Source: Gp6-AA40 sp050742535
Lineage (GTDB): Bacteria > Acidobacteriota > Vicinamibacteria > Vicinamibacterales > UBA2999
Reading direction: 5' to 3'
NCBI GenBank assembly: GCA_050742535.1
Contig: JBOGIQ010000369.1
Span: forward strand, 1 to 5,698
Length of the DNA stretch: 5,698 nt
Shown here: in pieces, positions 1 to 5,698 of the stretch
How the letters are laid out: the number at the start of each line of letters is the position of its first letter
Position numbering within the stretch: the first letter of the stretch is position 1
The notes under the pieces: model-generated
The model's input: the letters and a program-made list of their open reading frames with translations, nothing else
Database searches by the model: none
What the model was told of the DNA's origin: nothing
Translations under genes and position numbers: made by a program

Positions 1-513
1 GTGCGCGAGTGCGCGGTTCTGCTGACCGCTTTCGGCCAGGAGCTCGCCGATCAGGATCTGCGCCGCGACGTTCTGCGGCTCGAGACGAAGAGCCGCATCG
101 ACGGCGTCCAGCGCGTGGTCGAAATGCCGCGCCTCTCCAAGCATCTCCGCGAATCGCAGATAGGTGCCCGAGTATTCGCGCAGTGAAACGTTGTTGGTGA
201 GGCTCTCGAGCCGTGTGAGAGCGCCTCTATAGGTTGCGAGTGCCGCGTCTGTTTGACCCAGCTGATACTGCGCCTCCGCCTTCCACAGTAGAACCGACGC
301 GTTGTCGGCGGAAGTCGGATATTTCTCGAAGAACCGATCGACCGCGTCGATGACCCGCTGATTCTCGCCATCGTAGTACGCCCGTGAGATTTCCTCGAAC
401 GCGGCATCCTCGCGGGACATGAACCAGGCACCCGCTGCGACCGCGACGATCAAAATGAACAACGCGGCGACGGAGATTGAGACGAGGCGGCGGATGAGCC
501 GCGTCTGGTCCAT
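1..513 (-). CDS. Membrane-anchored TPR protein, C-terminus cut by window edge
   Basis: Translating the minus strand from ATG at 513 gives 171 codons without a stop, running off the left edge, so the gene is partial at its 3' end. Seen: a short basic N-terminus (MDQTRLIRR), one hydrophobic helix at about residues 10-31, then helical repeats resembling tetratricopeptides. The clearest are residues 72-105 (LLWKAEAQYQLGQTDAALATY), 112-146 (ending ALDAVDAALRLEP) and a third starting near 149 (AAQILIGELLAESG). The positive-inside rule places the TPR part outside the cytoplasm, as in YfgM-like proteins; this is inference. TPR domains bind other proteins, but no partner can be named. ATG 513 is the only plausible start: no ATG, GTG or TTG occurs in frame up to the kinase start. 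The ribosome binding site is weak. The gene is divergent from the kinase and may share its control region. Specific function is unknown. Confidence 0.85.
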   Translation of the reverse strand, partial: MDQTRLIRRLVSISVAALFILIVAVAAGAWFMSREDAAFEEISRAYYDGENQRVIDAVDRFFEKYPTSADNASVLLWKAEAQYQLGQTDAALATYRGALTRLESLTNNVSLREYSGTYLRFAEMLGEARHFDHALDAVDAALRLEPQNVAAQILIGELLAESGQQNRALAH

Positions 514-522
514 TGATGGCGC

Positions 523-538
523 CCGATCCGCGTATCGG
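523..538. repeat. Imperfect 16-bp palindrome, possible operator
   Basis: CCGATCCGCGTATCGG reads the same on both strands except for one mismatched pair (positions 6 and 11 of the motif). It lies 10 bp upstream of the TPR gene's start codon, in the divergent intergenic region. Dyads of this size often bind dimeric regulators. In GC-rich DNA such dyads also arise by chance, so the operator role is a guess. Confidence 0.3.
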
Positions 539-539
539 A

Positions 540-551
540 CCGAGCGGTCGG
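540..551. repeat. Second short dyad with CCGA/TCGG arms
   Basis: CCGAGCGGTCGG has 4-bp inverted arms (CCGA/TCGG) around GCGG and begins one base after the 523-538 palindrome. The outer arms match those of the first dyad (CCGAT/ATCGG). A pair of similar half-site sets side by side is more suggestive of a regulator site than either alone, but the arms are short. Confidence 0.2.
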
Positions 552-606
552 CACCCGTAGCTCCGCGCGAACTTCTGACTATTGACGTACCCTGTGAGCT
601 GACGCG

Positions 607-2838
607 ATGAAGACAATCGGTCCATACGAAATTACGGGCACGCTCGGGCAGGGCGGCATGGGCATCGTCTATTCGGCGTGGGATGACCGGCTCAAGCGTG
701 CGGTCGCGCTGAAGACCATTCGCGCGAACGAATCGGATCCGGCCGCGACCGAGCGGCTGCGCCGCGAAGCGCGGGCGGGGGCCCGGGTAAACCACCCGAA
801 CATCTGCCAGCTGTACGACATCGGATCCGAGGACGGACAGTTCTACATCGCCATGGAGCTGCTCGAGGGCGAGTCGCTGGCGTCGCGGCTCGAAGACCGC
901 ACCATCCCGGTCAACGAAGCGGTCTCGATCGCGGTATCCGCGCTCTCTGCGCTCGAGGCCCTGCACACGCACGGCCTGATCCACCGCGATCTGAAGCCGT
1001 CGAACATCTTTCTCACCCCGCACGGTGTGAAGCTGCTCGACTTCGGCCTGGCGCTGCCGATCGACGTCGCCGAGCAGGACCTGCGCCTGACGATGCCCGG
1101 CACGATCATCGGCTCGCCCCGGTATCTCTCGCCGGAGCAGGTGATGGGAGAGACAGCCGACCACAGAGCCGACCTGTTCGCCGCCGGCGCGGTGCTCTAC
1201 GAGATGATTACCGGGCGTCCGGCCTTCGAGGGACAGACGATCCCGAAGGTCGTACACGCGGTGGTCTACGAGAACCCGCCAGGACTGGACGGACCGCCGG
1301 CGGTTGTCGCCGTTGATCGCGTGATTCACAAAGCGCTGGCGAAACGACCGCCGGATCGCTACGCGACGGCGGGTGCGATGGCCGACGAGCTGCGGGCGGC
1401 CATGCTGCTCGTGGATTCGGGGGCCACCAGCACGGCACCGCGACCGATCACGCGCCTCATCGTCCTGCCGTTTCGAATGCTGCGTCCCGACCCGGAGATC
1501 GATTTCCTGTCATTCAGCCTTTCGGATGCCCTCGCGACATCGCTGTCGGGTCTCGAGTCGATGCTCGTGCGGTCGAGCCTCGTGGCGGCGCGATTTGCCA
1601 CCGACCCGATCGATCTCGAGGCACTGGCGAAAGCGGACGTGGACGCGGTGCTGACGGGCACGATTCTGCGCGCGGGCGACGAGCTGCGCGTCACCGCGCA
1701 GCTTGCCGACGTGCCAAGCGGCACCGTGCGATGGTCGCAGACGCTGCCAGGACGGCTTGGCGACATCTTCCAGCTGCAGGACGCGCTCACCGGCCGGATC
1801 GTCGAATCGCTCTCCGTGCCGTTGACGGCGCGGGACAAACAGACGCTGGTGCGCGACGTTCCCGCCAGCGCCAAGGCCTACGAGTTCTACCTGCGGGCGA
1901 ACCAGGTCGCCTATCAGGCGCAAAACTGGACGGTCGCGCGTGAGCTGTACCAGCAGTGCCTCGCCGAGGACGCGAATTATGCGCCGGCGTGGGCGCGCCT
2001 CGCGCGGCTCCACCGGCTGATCGGCATGTATTCCGGCGATACGTCGGGCGATCCCTATGCGCTCGCGGAAGGGGCCTTTCAACGCGCGCTGTCGATCAAT
2101 CCGGATCTGTCGATTGCCCACAACCTGTTTACGCCCGTCGAACTCGAAACCGGCCGCGCTCGGCAGGCGATGCTGCGGCTGCTCGATCGCACGCGCCAGC
2201 GCTCCGCGGATCCCGAGCTCTTCGCCGGCCTGGTTCAGGCATGCCGATATGTCGGTCTTCAGCGGCCGGCGATCGTTGCGCACGAACATGCGATCCGCCT
2301 CGAGCCTCGAATCAGGACGGCCGTCGCTCACGCGTATCTGTCCGCCGGCGAGTACGAGAAGGCCACCGCGCACGACCACGAAGAACCGCCGCTCGTGATG
2401 GCGCTGGCGATGGATCTGATGGGTCAGCGCGAGCGCGCCATCGCACACACCCGCCAGCAGCTCGTGCCCGGGCTGCCCGCGCTCTTCAGACGGTTTTTCG
2501 ACGTGTTGATCGCCGCCCTCGAAGGCGGCGGCACGGATGCGCGAGCCGTCGCGGACGAGGTGCTGGCGAAGTGGCGGCTCCGCGATCCGTGCGGAACGTT
2601 CTATCTGGCGCGTGCGCTCGCACGAATCGAGCACCCCAGCGCGCTGACGATCCTGAGGCGTGCGGTCGAGGGGGGCTATTACATCTACCCCTTCATCACC
2701 CGCGACCCGTGGCTCGACCCGTTGCGCGGCAGCAGCGAGTTCAACGCGGTCGTCCGTCTGGCGGAGTCGGGCTATCGCGACGCCGCTGCCGCATTCGCGG
2801 CGGCCGGGGGCGAAAAGCTGCTGGGCCCCGCGGACTGA
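607..2838 (+). CDS. Soluble Ser/Thr protein kinase with TolB-like and TPR domains
   Basis: This is a 743-aa Hanks-type (PknB-like) Ser/Thr kinase that phosphorylates proteins using ATP. Catalytic domain, about residues 7-265: glycine loop GQGGMG (14-19), ATP lysine K36 in VALK, helix-C glutamate E54, catalytic HRDLKPSN (126-133, D128 and N133), DFG (145-147), activation-segment SPE (175-177) and D189. All key residues are present, so it should be active. Residues 280-412 (starting TRLIVLPF, with DALATSL and VLTGTI) resemble the TolB/FlgO-like domain found ahead of TPRs in CadC-like and cyclase proteins. Residues 420-720 are degenerate TPRs, closing with a DPWLDPLRGSSEF motif typical of this class. 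No transmembrane helix is visible, unlike many PknB receptors, so it is probably cytoplasmic. An in-frame TGA at 595-597 excludes an earlier start. It is divergent from the TPR membrane gene, a possible partner. Substrates are unknown. Confidence 0.93.
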   Translation: MKTIGPYEITGTLGQGGMGIVYSAWDDRLKRAVALKTIRANESDPAATERLRREARAGARVNHPNICQLYDIGSEDGQFYIAMELLEGESLASRLEDRTIPVNEAVSIAVSALSALEALHTHGLIHRDLKPSNIFLTPHGVKLLDFGLALPIDVAEQDLRLTMPGTIIGSPRYLSPEQVMGETADHRADLFAAGAVLYEMITGRPAFEGQTIPKVVHAVVYENPPGLDGPPAVVAVDRVIHKALAKRPPDRYATAGAMADELRAAMLLVDSGATSTAPRPITRLIVLPFRMLRPDPEIDFLSFSLSDALATSLSGLESMLVRSSLVAARFATDPIDLEALAKADVDAVLTGTILRAGDELRVTAQLADVPSGTVRWSQTLPGRLGDIFQLQDALTGRIVESLSVPLTARDKQTLVRDVPASAKAYEFYLRANQVAYQAQNWTVARELYQQCLAEDANYAPAWARLARLHRLIGMYSGDTSGDPYALAEGAFQRALSINPDLSIAHNLFTPVELETGRARQAMLRLLDRTRQRSADPELFAGLVQACRYVGLQRPAIVAHEHAIRLEPRIRTAVAHAYLSAGEYEKATAHDHEEPPLVMALAMDLMGQRERAIAHTRQQLVPGLPALFRRFFDVLIAALEGGGTDARAVADEVLAKWRLRDPCGTFYLARALARIEHPSALTILRRAVEGGYYIYPFITRDPWLDPLRGSSEFNAVVRLAESGYRDAAAAFAAAGGEKLLGPAD

Positions 2839-2847
2839 TTCGACTCG

Positions 2848-3693
2848 TCACCTCGCCACCGGCCGCCGGCCGACGGCGAAGAACAGGCCGCCTTCGCGGC
2901 CGAGCGTCCGCATCCATCCGATTTGCGCGATCCAGTTCTCGACATTCCAGTCGTCGGCCGCCGGCGCGAAGAGCTCGCGCCCGTCATCGCCGAAGACCGT
3001 GCTGGGAAACGCGCGCAGGTACTCGACGTGGTTGTCGGCAAACCAGCGCTTGACCTCGGCGATCGTGTGCCGGTGCTCCTCGGGGTGCTGGTACTGGTCG
3101 CGTAACCACGCCAGCCGCCGGGCGGGCTCCGCGCGCCGCTCGCGCAGAATCGGATCGAAGGGGACGATCCGGAAGCCGGTGAGCCGCGCGATGCCGCGGC
3201 GAAACCGGAGCGGCAGCCGCGCGACCGCGTTGTAGACGCCAACAACCACGATTCCGCCGGGCCGCGCTAAGCGGACGAGGGCGGCGAATGCCGCGGCGGG
3301 ATCGGCGGTGTGATGAATCACGCCGGCCGAATAGACAACGTCGAACGAGTCCGGTCTGAGGCCGGCATGGTGCAGATCGGTTTCGACGAAGCGGACGCCG
3401 GTGATGTCGAACCGCCGCGCCGCCGCGCGGCCAAGCCGCAGCGCGGCGCGCGAGATGTCCGCGCCGACGACCACGCGATCGGCATGGGCAAGATACAAGG
3501 ACATCTGCCCGGTGCCGCATCCGATCTCGACGACCCGGGCATCGGCGGGGATGGCGCCGTCGAGCAGCTGCGCAAACCGGCTTCGCTCGGCGCGGGCACG
3601 AAAGGCAGCCAGCGTATCGTGCGGCGGATAGCCCGGAAACGGCGCCTCGTCATAAAACCGCCGGACGACCTCGGTCCGCGAATCGACCGCCAT
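2848..3693 (-). CDS. Class I SAM-dependent methyltransferase
   Basis: This 281-aa protein has a Rossmann-fold methyltransferase core. Motif I VVEIGCGTGQ (54-63) forms the SAM-binding loop. An acidic residue after strand 2 (D79 in GADIS) should hold the ribose, and D106 in the FVETDL segment probably lies near the adenine. FDVVYSAGVIHH (117-128) and LARPGGIVVV (142-151) match the later core strands. The N-terminus carries RRFYDEAPFPGY (11-22), a segment I recall ahead of motif I in some bacterial small-molecule or sugar methyltransferases. About 110 residues after the core (170-281, rich in W, F and R) may form a substrate-binding cap. It starts 4 nt after the stop of the small membrane gene (TGA-CCCG-ATG) with no own Shine-Dalgarno, so it is probably translationally coupled. 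Operon membership suggests it methylates the same product that is carbamoylated; that is inference, and the acceptor atom cannot be predicted. Confidence 0.9.
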   Translation of the reverse strand: MAVDSRTEVVRRFYDEAPFPGYPPHDTLAAFRARAERSRFAQLLDGAIPADARVVEIGCGTGQMSLYLAHADRVVVGADISRAALRLGRAAARRFDITGVRFVETDLHHAGLRPDSFDVVYSAGVIHHTADPAAAFAALVRLARPGGIVVVGVYNAVARLPLRFRRGIARLTGFRIVPFDPILRERRAEPARRLAWLRDQYQHPEEHRHTIAEVKRWFADNHVEYLRAFPSTVFGDDGRELFAPAADDWNVENWIAQIGWMRTLGREGGLFFAVGRRPVAR

Positions 3694-3697
3694 CGGG

Positions 3698-3913
3698 TCA
3701 GAAGATCGCGTAGATGAACGGCGCGAGCGCTTCGACGGCGGTGGCGAAGATCAGGATCACGCCGAACATGCAGAGAAACACCGCCAGAGGGATCAGCCAG
3801 CGTTTGCCGGACTCGCGGCGCCACAGCCCCCGCACCAGATCGGCAATGGAGCCGCCGGCGCTGGCGACCATGACTAGGCGACGGTGGAAGCCGCCACGCT
3901 GCTTGAGGACCAT
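3698..3913 (-). CDS. Small DUF5989/SxtK-like membrane protein
   Basis: This 71-aa protein has one hydrophobic helix (about residues 39-60, from WLIPLAVFL) preceded by basic residues (RRESGKR) and ends in APFIYAIF. A small one-helix protein with a W-L-x-P helix start and a terminal APFIYxxF, next to a carbamoyltransferase, fits my memory of DUF5989, which includes SxtK of the saxitoxin cluster. Its biochemical role is unknown; an accessory or membrane-docking role for the carbamoyltransferase is possible. Start at 3913: AAGGAG lies 8 nt upstream, but this start overlaps the carbamoyltransferase end by 40 nt and adds a basic 14-residue leader (MVLKQRGGFHRRLV). The alternative ATG at 3871 gives 57 aa, nearer to the usual family length as I recall it, and sits 2 nt after the carbamoyltransferase stop, but lacks a clear Shine-Dalgarno. 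Both keep the conserved part. I prefer 3913 on the Shine-Dalgarno. Confidence 0.82.
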   Translation of the reverse strand: MVLKQRGGFHRRLVMVASAGGSIADLVRGLWRRESGKRWLIPLAVFLCMFGVILIFATAVEALAPFIYAIF

Positions 3914-5676
3914 TCGCGAGACTCCTTGAGTGAGGCCGACGCCGCGCGCTTGGTCACGACGGTCGGACCGGCCACGAGCACGTCGATGCCGCAGCGGCGG
4001 AACGTCAGGTATCCTTCCAGCGCCTGCGTGACGATCGGCTCACCGGCAACGTTGAACGACGTGTTGAGCAGAACGGGCACGCCGGTGCGGCGCCCGTAGG
4101 CCTCGAGCAGCTCGTGCAGCCGCGGCGCCATCCCGCGCTCGAGCACCTGGACCCGCGCGCTGCCGTCCACGTGCGTCACGGCAGCAAGGCGCGACCGCCA
4201 CTCGGGCCGGACCGGAAAGACGCCGGACATATAGCGCCCGAGCCGGGCGGCGCCGGACGGCAGATCGAAGAACCGGTCCGCCGACTCGGCCGGCACCACC
4301 GGTGCGAACGGACGGAACTCCTCGCGCCGCTTGATGTCGCGATTGAGCCGGTCGCGCATCGCGACGTCGTGCGGGGCCGCGAGCAGGCTGCGGTGGCCGA
4401 GCGCGCGCGGACCAAATTCGCACGCGCCCTCCATCCATCCGACGATTCGGTTGGCCGACAGATCCTCCGCCACACGGTCGATGAGGACCGCGCTGGGGAG
4501 CTCTTCGACGTGTTGACCGTCCTCACGCGCGGCCCGGGCCAGGTGCGCCTCGTCAACGACCGGGCCCCAGAACGGATGGTCCGGGACATCACGATCCGGA
4601 TTGCCGAAGTAGATGCGGTCGGCATACAGGGCCGCGCCGATCGCGCAGCCGGCGTCGCCCGGCGCCGGCGGAACGAAGACGCGCTCGAACCCCGAGTCAG
4701 CGAGAAGCCTGGCGTTGGCCACGCCGTTCAGGGCAACGCCGCCGCCAAAGCACAGGTCGTCCAGACCCGTTTCGCGGCGCAGCCTCGCCGCGATCGCCAC
4801 CAGCGTGTCTTCGAGGACGCGCTGGACGCTTGCCGCGCAGTCGGCAAAACGCCGTCCTTCCGCGCTGTCGAGATCGATCGCGTCGTACGGATGACGGGCC
4901 GGTCCGAAGAGGTCGACGAACTTCGCCGAATACGAGCGTTCGGCGGTGGTCTGAAACTCGAAGAACTCGGGTGCCAGTGCGAACGCGCCGTCGGGCAGCG
5001 GCCGGATCAGCCGGCGGACCTCGTCCAGCAGGGTCGGCGACCCGTAGGCCGCCAGTCCCATCACCTTGTACTCGTCTTCGTTGACCTTGAACCCGAGCCA
5101 GGCGGTGAACGTTGAGTACAGGAGACCCAGCGAATGCGGAAACCGCACCTCGCGCCGCAGCGTGATGTGCGTGGTGCCGTCCGCACGCCGTTCGCCGTCG
5201 CCAACCGTGAGGGTCGCCCATTCGCCGACGCCATCAGCGGTGAGAATCGCCGCGCGCCGCGGCGGCGCCGTGAGGAAGGCGGCGGCCGCATGCGACGCGT
5301 GATGATCAGTGAAGAGGATCTTCTGCGGCGCGATGCCGAGCTGCCCGGAAATGATTCCGCGGACCCAGACCTTCTCGCCCAGCGTGTTCTTCATCGCGTG
5401 CGGAAACGAGCGCCACGAACGTGGAAACGCGCGCAGCGTCGACGTCAGGATGCGATCGAACTTCAGCATCGGCCGCTCGTAGAACACCACGGCGTCCAGG
5501 CCGGCGGGCTCGATCCCCGCGGAGGCGAGGCACCACTCGATCGCACGCAGCGGGAAGCCCGCGTCGTTCTTGCGGCGCGAGAGCCGTTCCTCCTGAACGG
5601 CGCAGACGGGCACGCCATCGATGACGAGGGCGGCCGCGGAGTCGTGATAGTGGGCCGAGATGCCGAGGATCTTCAT
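3874..5676 (-). CDS. O-carbamoyltransferase, NodU/CmcH/TobZ family
   Basis: This 600-aa enzyme belongs to the family that makes carbamoyl-adenylate from carbamoyl phosphate and ATP and transfers the carbamoyl group to a hydroxyl of a sugar or small molecule (TobZ, NodU, SxtI). N-terminal Kae1-like domain, about 1-355: HYHDSAAAL (9-17), metal-site motif HxxxH (H125, H129 in DHHASH), TADGVGEW (146-153), NEDEYKVMGLAAYG (199-212), FGGGVALNGVANA (310-322) and PGDAGCAIGAA (339-349, D341). C-terminal YrdC-like domain, about 395-575: EFGPRALGHRSLLA (420-433), KRREEFRPFAPVV (449-461) and LLNTSFNVAGEPIV (536-549). All expected motifs are present at normal family length, so it should be active. The last 20 residues are Ser/Ala-rich and also encode the next gene's ribosome binding site and start. 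The start is ATG 5676 (MKILGISAHYHDSAA), matching the family N-terminus; only 22 nt lie upstream, with no clear Shine-Dalgarno. First visible gene of the operon; acceptor unknown. Confidence 0.95.
   Translation of the reverse strand: MKILGISAHYHDSAAALVIDGVPVCAVQEERLSRRKNDAGFPLRAIEWCLASAGIEPAGLDAVVFYERPMLKFDRILTSTLRAFPRSWRSFPHAMKNTLGEKVWVRGIISGQLGIAPQKILFTDHHASHAAAAFLTAPPRRAAILTADGVGEWATLTVGDGERRADGTTHITLRREVRFPHSLGLLYSTFTAWLGFKVNEDEYKVMGLAAYGSPTLLDEVRRLIRPLPDGAFALAPEFFEFQTTAERSYSAKFVDLFGPARHPYDAIDLDSAEGRRFADCAASVQRVLEDTLVAIAARLRRETGLDDLCFGGGVALNGVANARLLADSGFERVFVPPAPGDAGCAIGAALYADRIYFGNPDRDVPDHPFWGPVVDEAHLARAAREDGQHVEELPSAVLIDRVAEDLSANRIVGWMEGACEFGPRALGHRSLLAAPHDVAMRDRLNRDIKRREEFRPFAPVVPAESADRFFDLPSGAARLGRYMSGVFPVRPEWRSRLAAVTHVDGSARVQVLERGMAPRLHELLEAYGRRTGVPVLLNTSFNVAGEPIVTQALEGYLTFRRCGIDVLVAGPTVVTKRAASASLKESREWSSSSVAASTVA
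3922..3927 (-). promoter_or_regulatory. Strong Shine-Dalgarno inside carbamoyltransferase gene
   Basis: On the minus strand AAGGAG occurs 8 nt before the ATG at 3913, ideal spacing for the small membrane gene. It is the clearest ribosome binding site in the window and lies within the last codons of the carbamoyltransferase gene (encoding part of LKES, residues 583-586). It is the main reason for choosing the 71-aa start. Confidence 0.7.
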
Positions 5677-5698
5677 GGTCAGTATTGGGACCGCGGCG

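Larger units (their letters stand above)
514..606. promoter_or_regulatory. Divergent intergenic control region
   Basis: These 93 bp separate the start codons of the divergent TPR and kinase genes, so promoters for both are expected here. It contains two neighbouring imperfect palindromes (listed separately) and a TTGACG at 582-587 that looks like a -35 box but lies too close to the kinase ATG for a usable -10 element downstream. I could not assign either promoter with confidence. The kinase has only a weak GTGAG (594-598) as a possible Shine-Dalgarno. The role is inferred from gene layout. Confidence 0.5.

Noticed and set aside
51..431. Minus-strand open frame of 126 codons at the left edge
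   Set aside because: A different minus-strand frame (from ATG 513) gives a convincing membrane helix plus TPR protein, while this one is Arg/Ser-rich with no pattern.
582..587. TTGACG as a -35 promoter box for the kinase
   Set aside because: The kinase ATG is only 19 nt downstream, leaving no room for a -10 element and transcript start before the start codon. A leaderless or non-standard promoter cannot be argued from this alone.
1510..2634. Long open frame of 374 codons on the minus strand, antisense to the kinase gene
   Set aside because: It lies wholly inside the well-supported kinase gene. Its product is Arg-rich without recognisable motifs. Long antisense frames are expected opposite genes in GC-rich DNA.
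2854..2878. GC-rich hairpin CGCC-ac-CGGCC/GGCCG-ac-GGCG just after the kinase stop, considered as a terminator
   Set aside because: It has a 5-bp stem with a 3-nt loop, an internal mismatch and no T-run on either strand, and it lies in the methyltransferase coding sequence. Such stems are common in this base composition.
1956..3053. Plus-strand open frame of 365 codons spanning the kinase end and the methyltransferase end
   Set aside because: The product is dominated by Arg, Ala, Gly and Pro with no domain, and it crosses two real genes in other frames. It is a composition artefact.
4114..5115. Plus-strand open frame of 333 codons opposite the carbamoyltransferase gene
   Set aside because: The minus-strand frame encodes every motif of the carbamoyltransferase family; the plus-strand frame shows none and is a shadow.

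Overview
The window is GC-rich (roughly two-thirds GC by eye), tightly packed bacterial DNA. It holds five genes: one TPR gene cut by the left edge, one large Ser/Thr kinase, and a three-gene operon on the minus strand. The kinase – TolB-like – TPR fusion in a high-GC background resembles what is common in Acidobacteriota (for example Vicinamibacteria-like lineages). That placement is an inference from gene architecture; no rRNA or marker gene is present. I saw no tRNA, rRNA, CRISPR array, insertion sequence or long repeat.

Left part (1-2838). A membrane-anchored TPR protein (minus strand, C-terminus outside the window) and a soluble Ser/Thr protein kinase (plus strand, 743 aa) are transcribed divergently from a 93-bp intergenic region. 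That region contains two adjacent imperfect palindromes with CCGA/TCGG arms. The kinase has a complete catalytic domain, a TolB/FlgO-like middle domain and a degenerate TPR tail, but no transmembrane segment. The pair looks like a signalling module in which both proteins carry protein-protein interaction repeats; their partners are unknown.

Right part (2848-5676). Reading leftwards on the minus strand, the order is: a NodU/CmcH/TobZ-type O-carbamoyltransferase (600 aa); a tiny membrane protein of the DUF5989/SxtK-like type, whose start lies inside the end of the carbamoyltransferase gene and has a strong Shine-Dalgarno; and a class I SAM-dependent methyltransferase starting 4 nt after the small gene. 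Overlap and spacing indicate one co-translated operon. Carbamoyl transfer plus methylation suggests tailoring of a small molecule or glycan. The acceptor, and any SxtJ-like or other partner genes, would have to lie upstream, beyond the right edge.

The two parts meet tail to tail, with only 9 nt between the kinase stop and the methyltransferase stop. The most notable items are the carbamoyltransferase/DUF5989/methyltransferase operon, the embedded ribosome binding site that makes the small gene overlap its neighbour, and the kinase in which a catalytic domain sits where related TolB-TPR proteins often carry a DNA-binding domain. None of this amounts to a clearly new system, but the conserved pairing of the small membrane protein with carbamoyltransferases has no accepted explanation that I know of.
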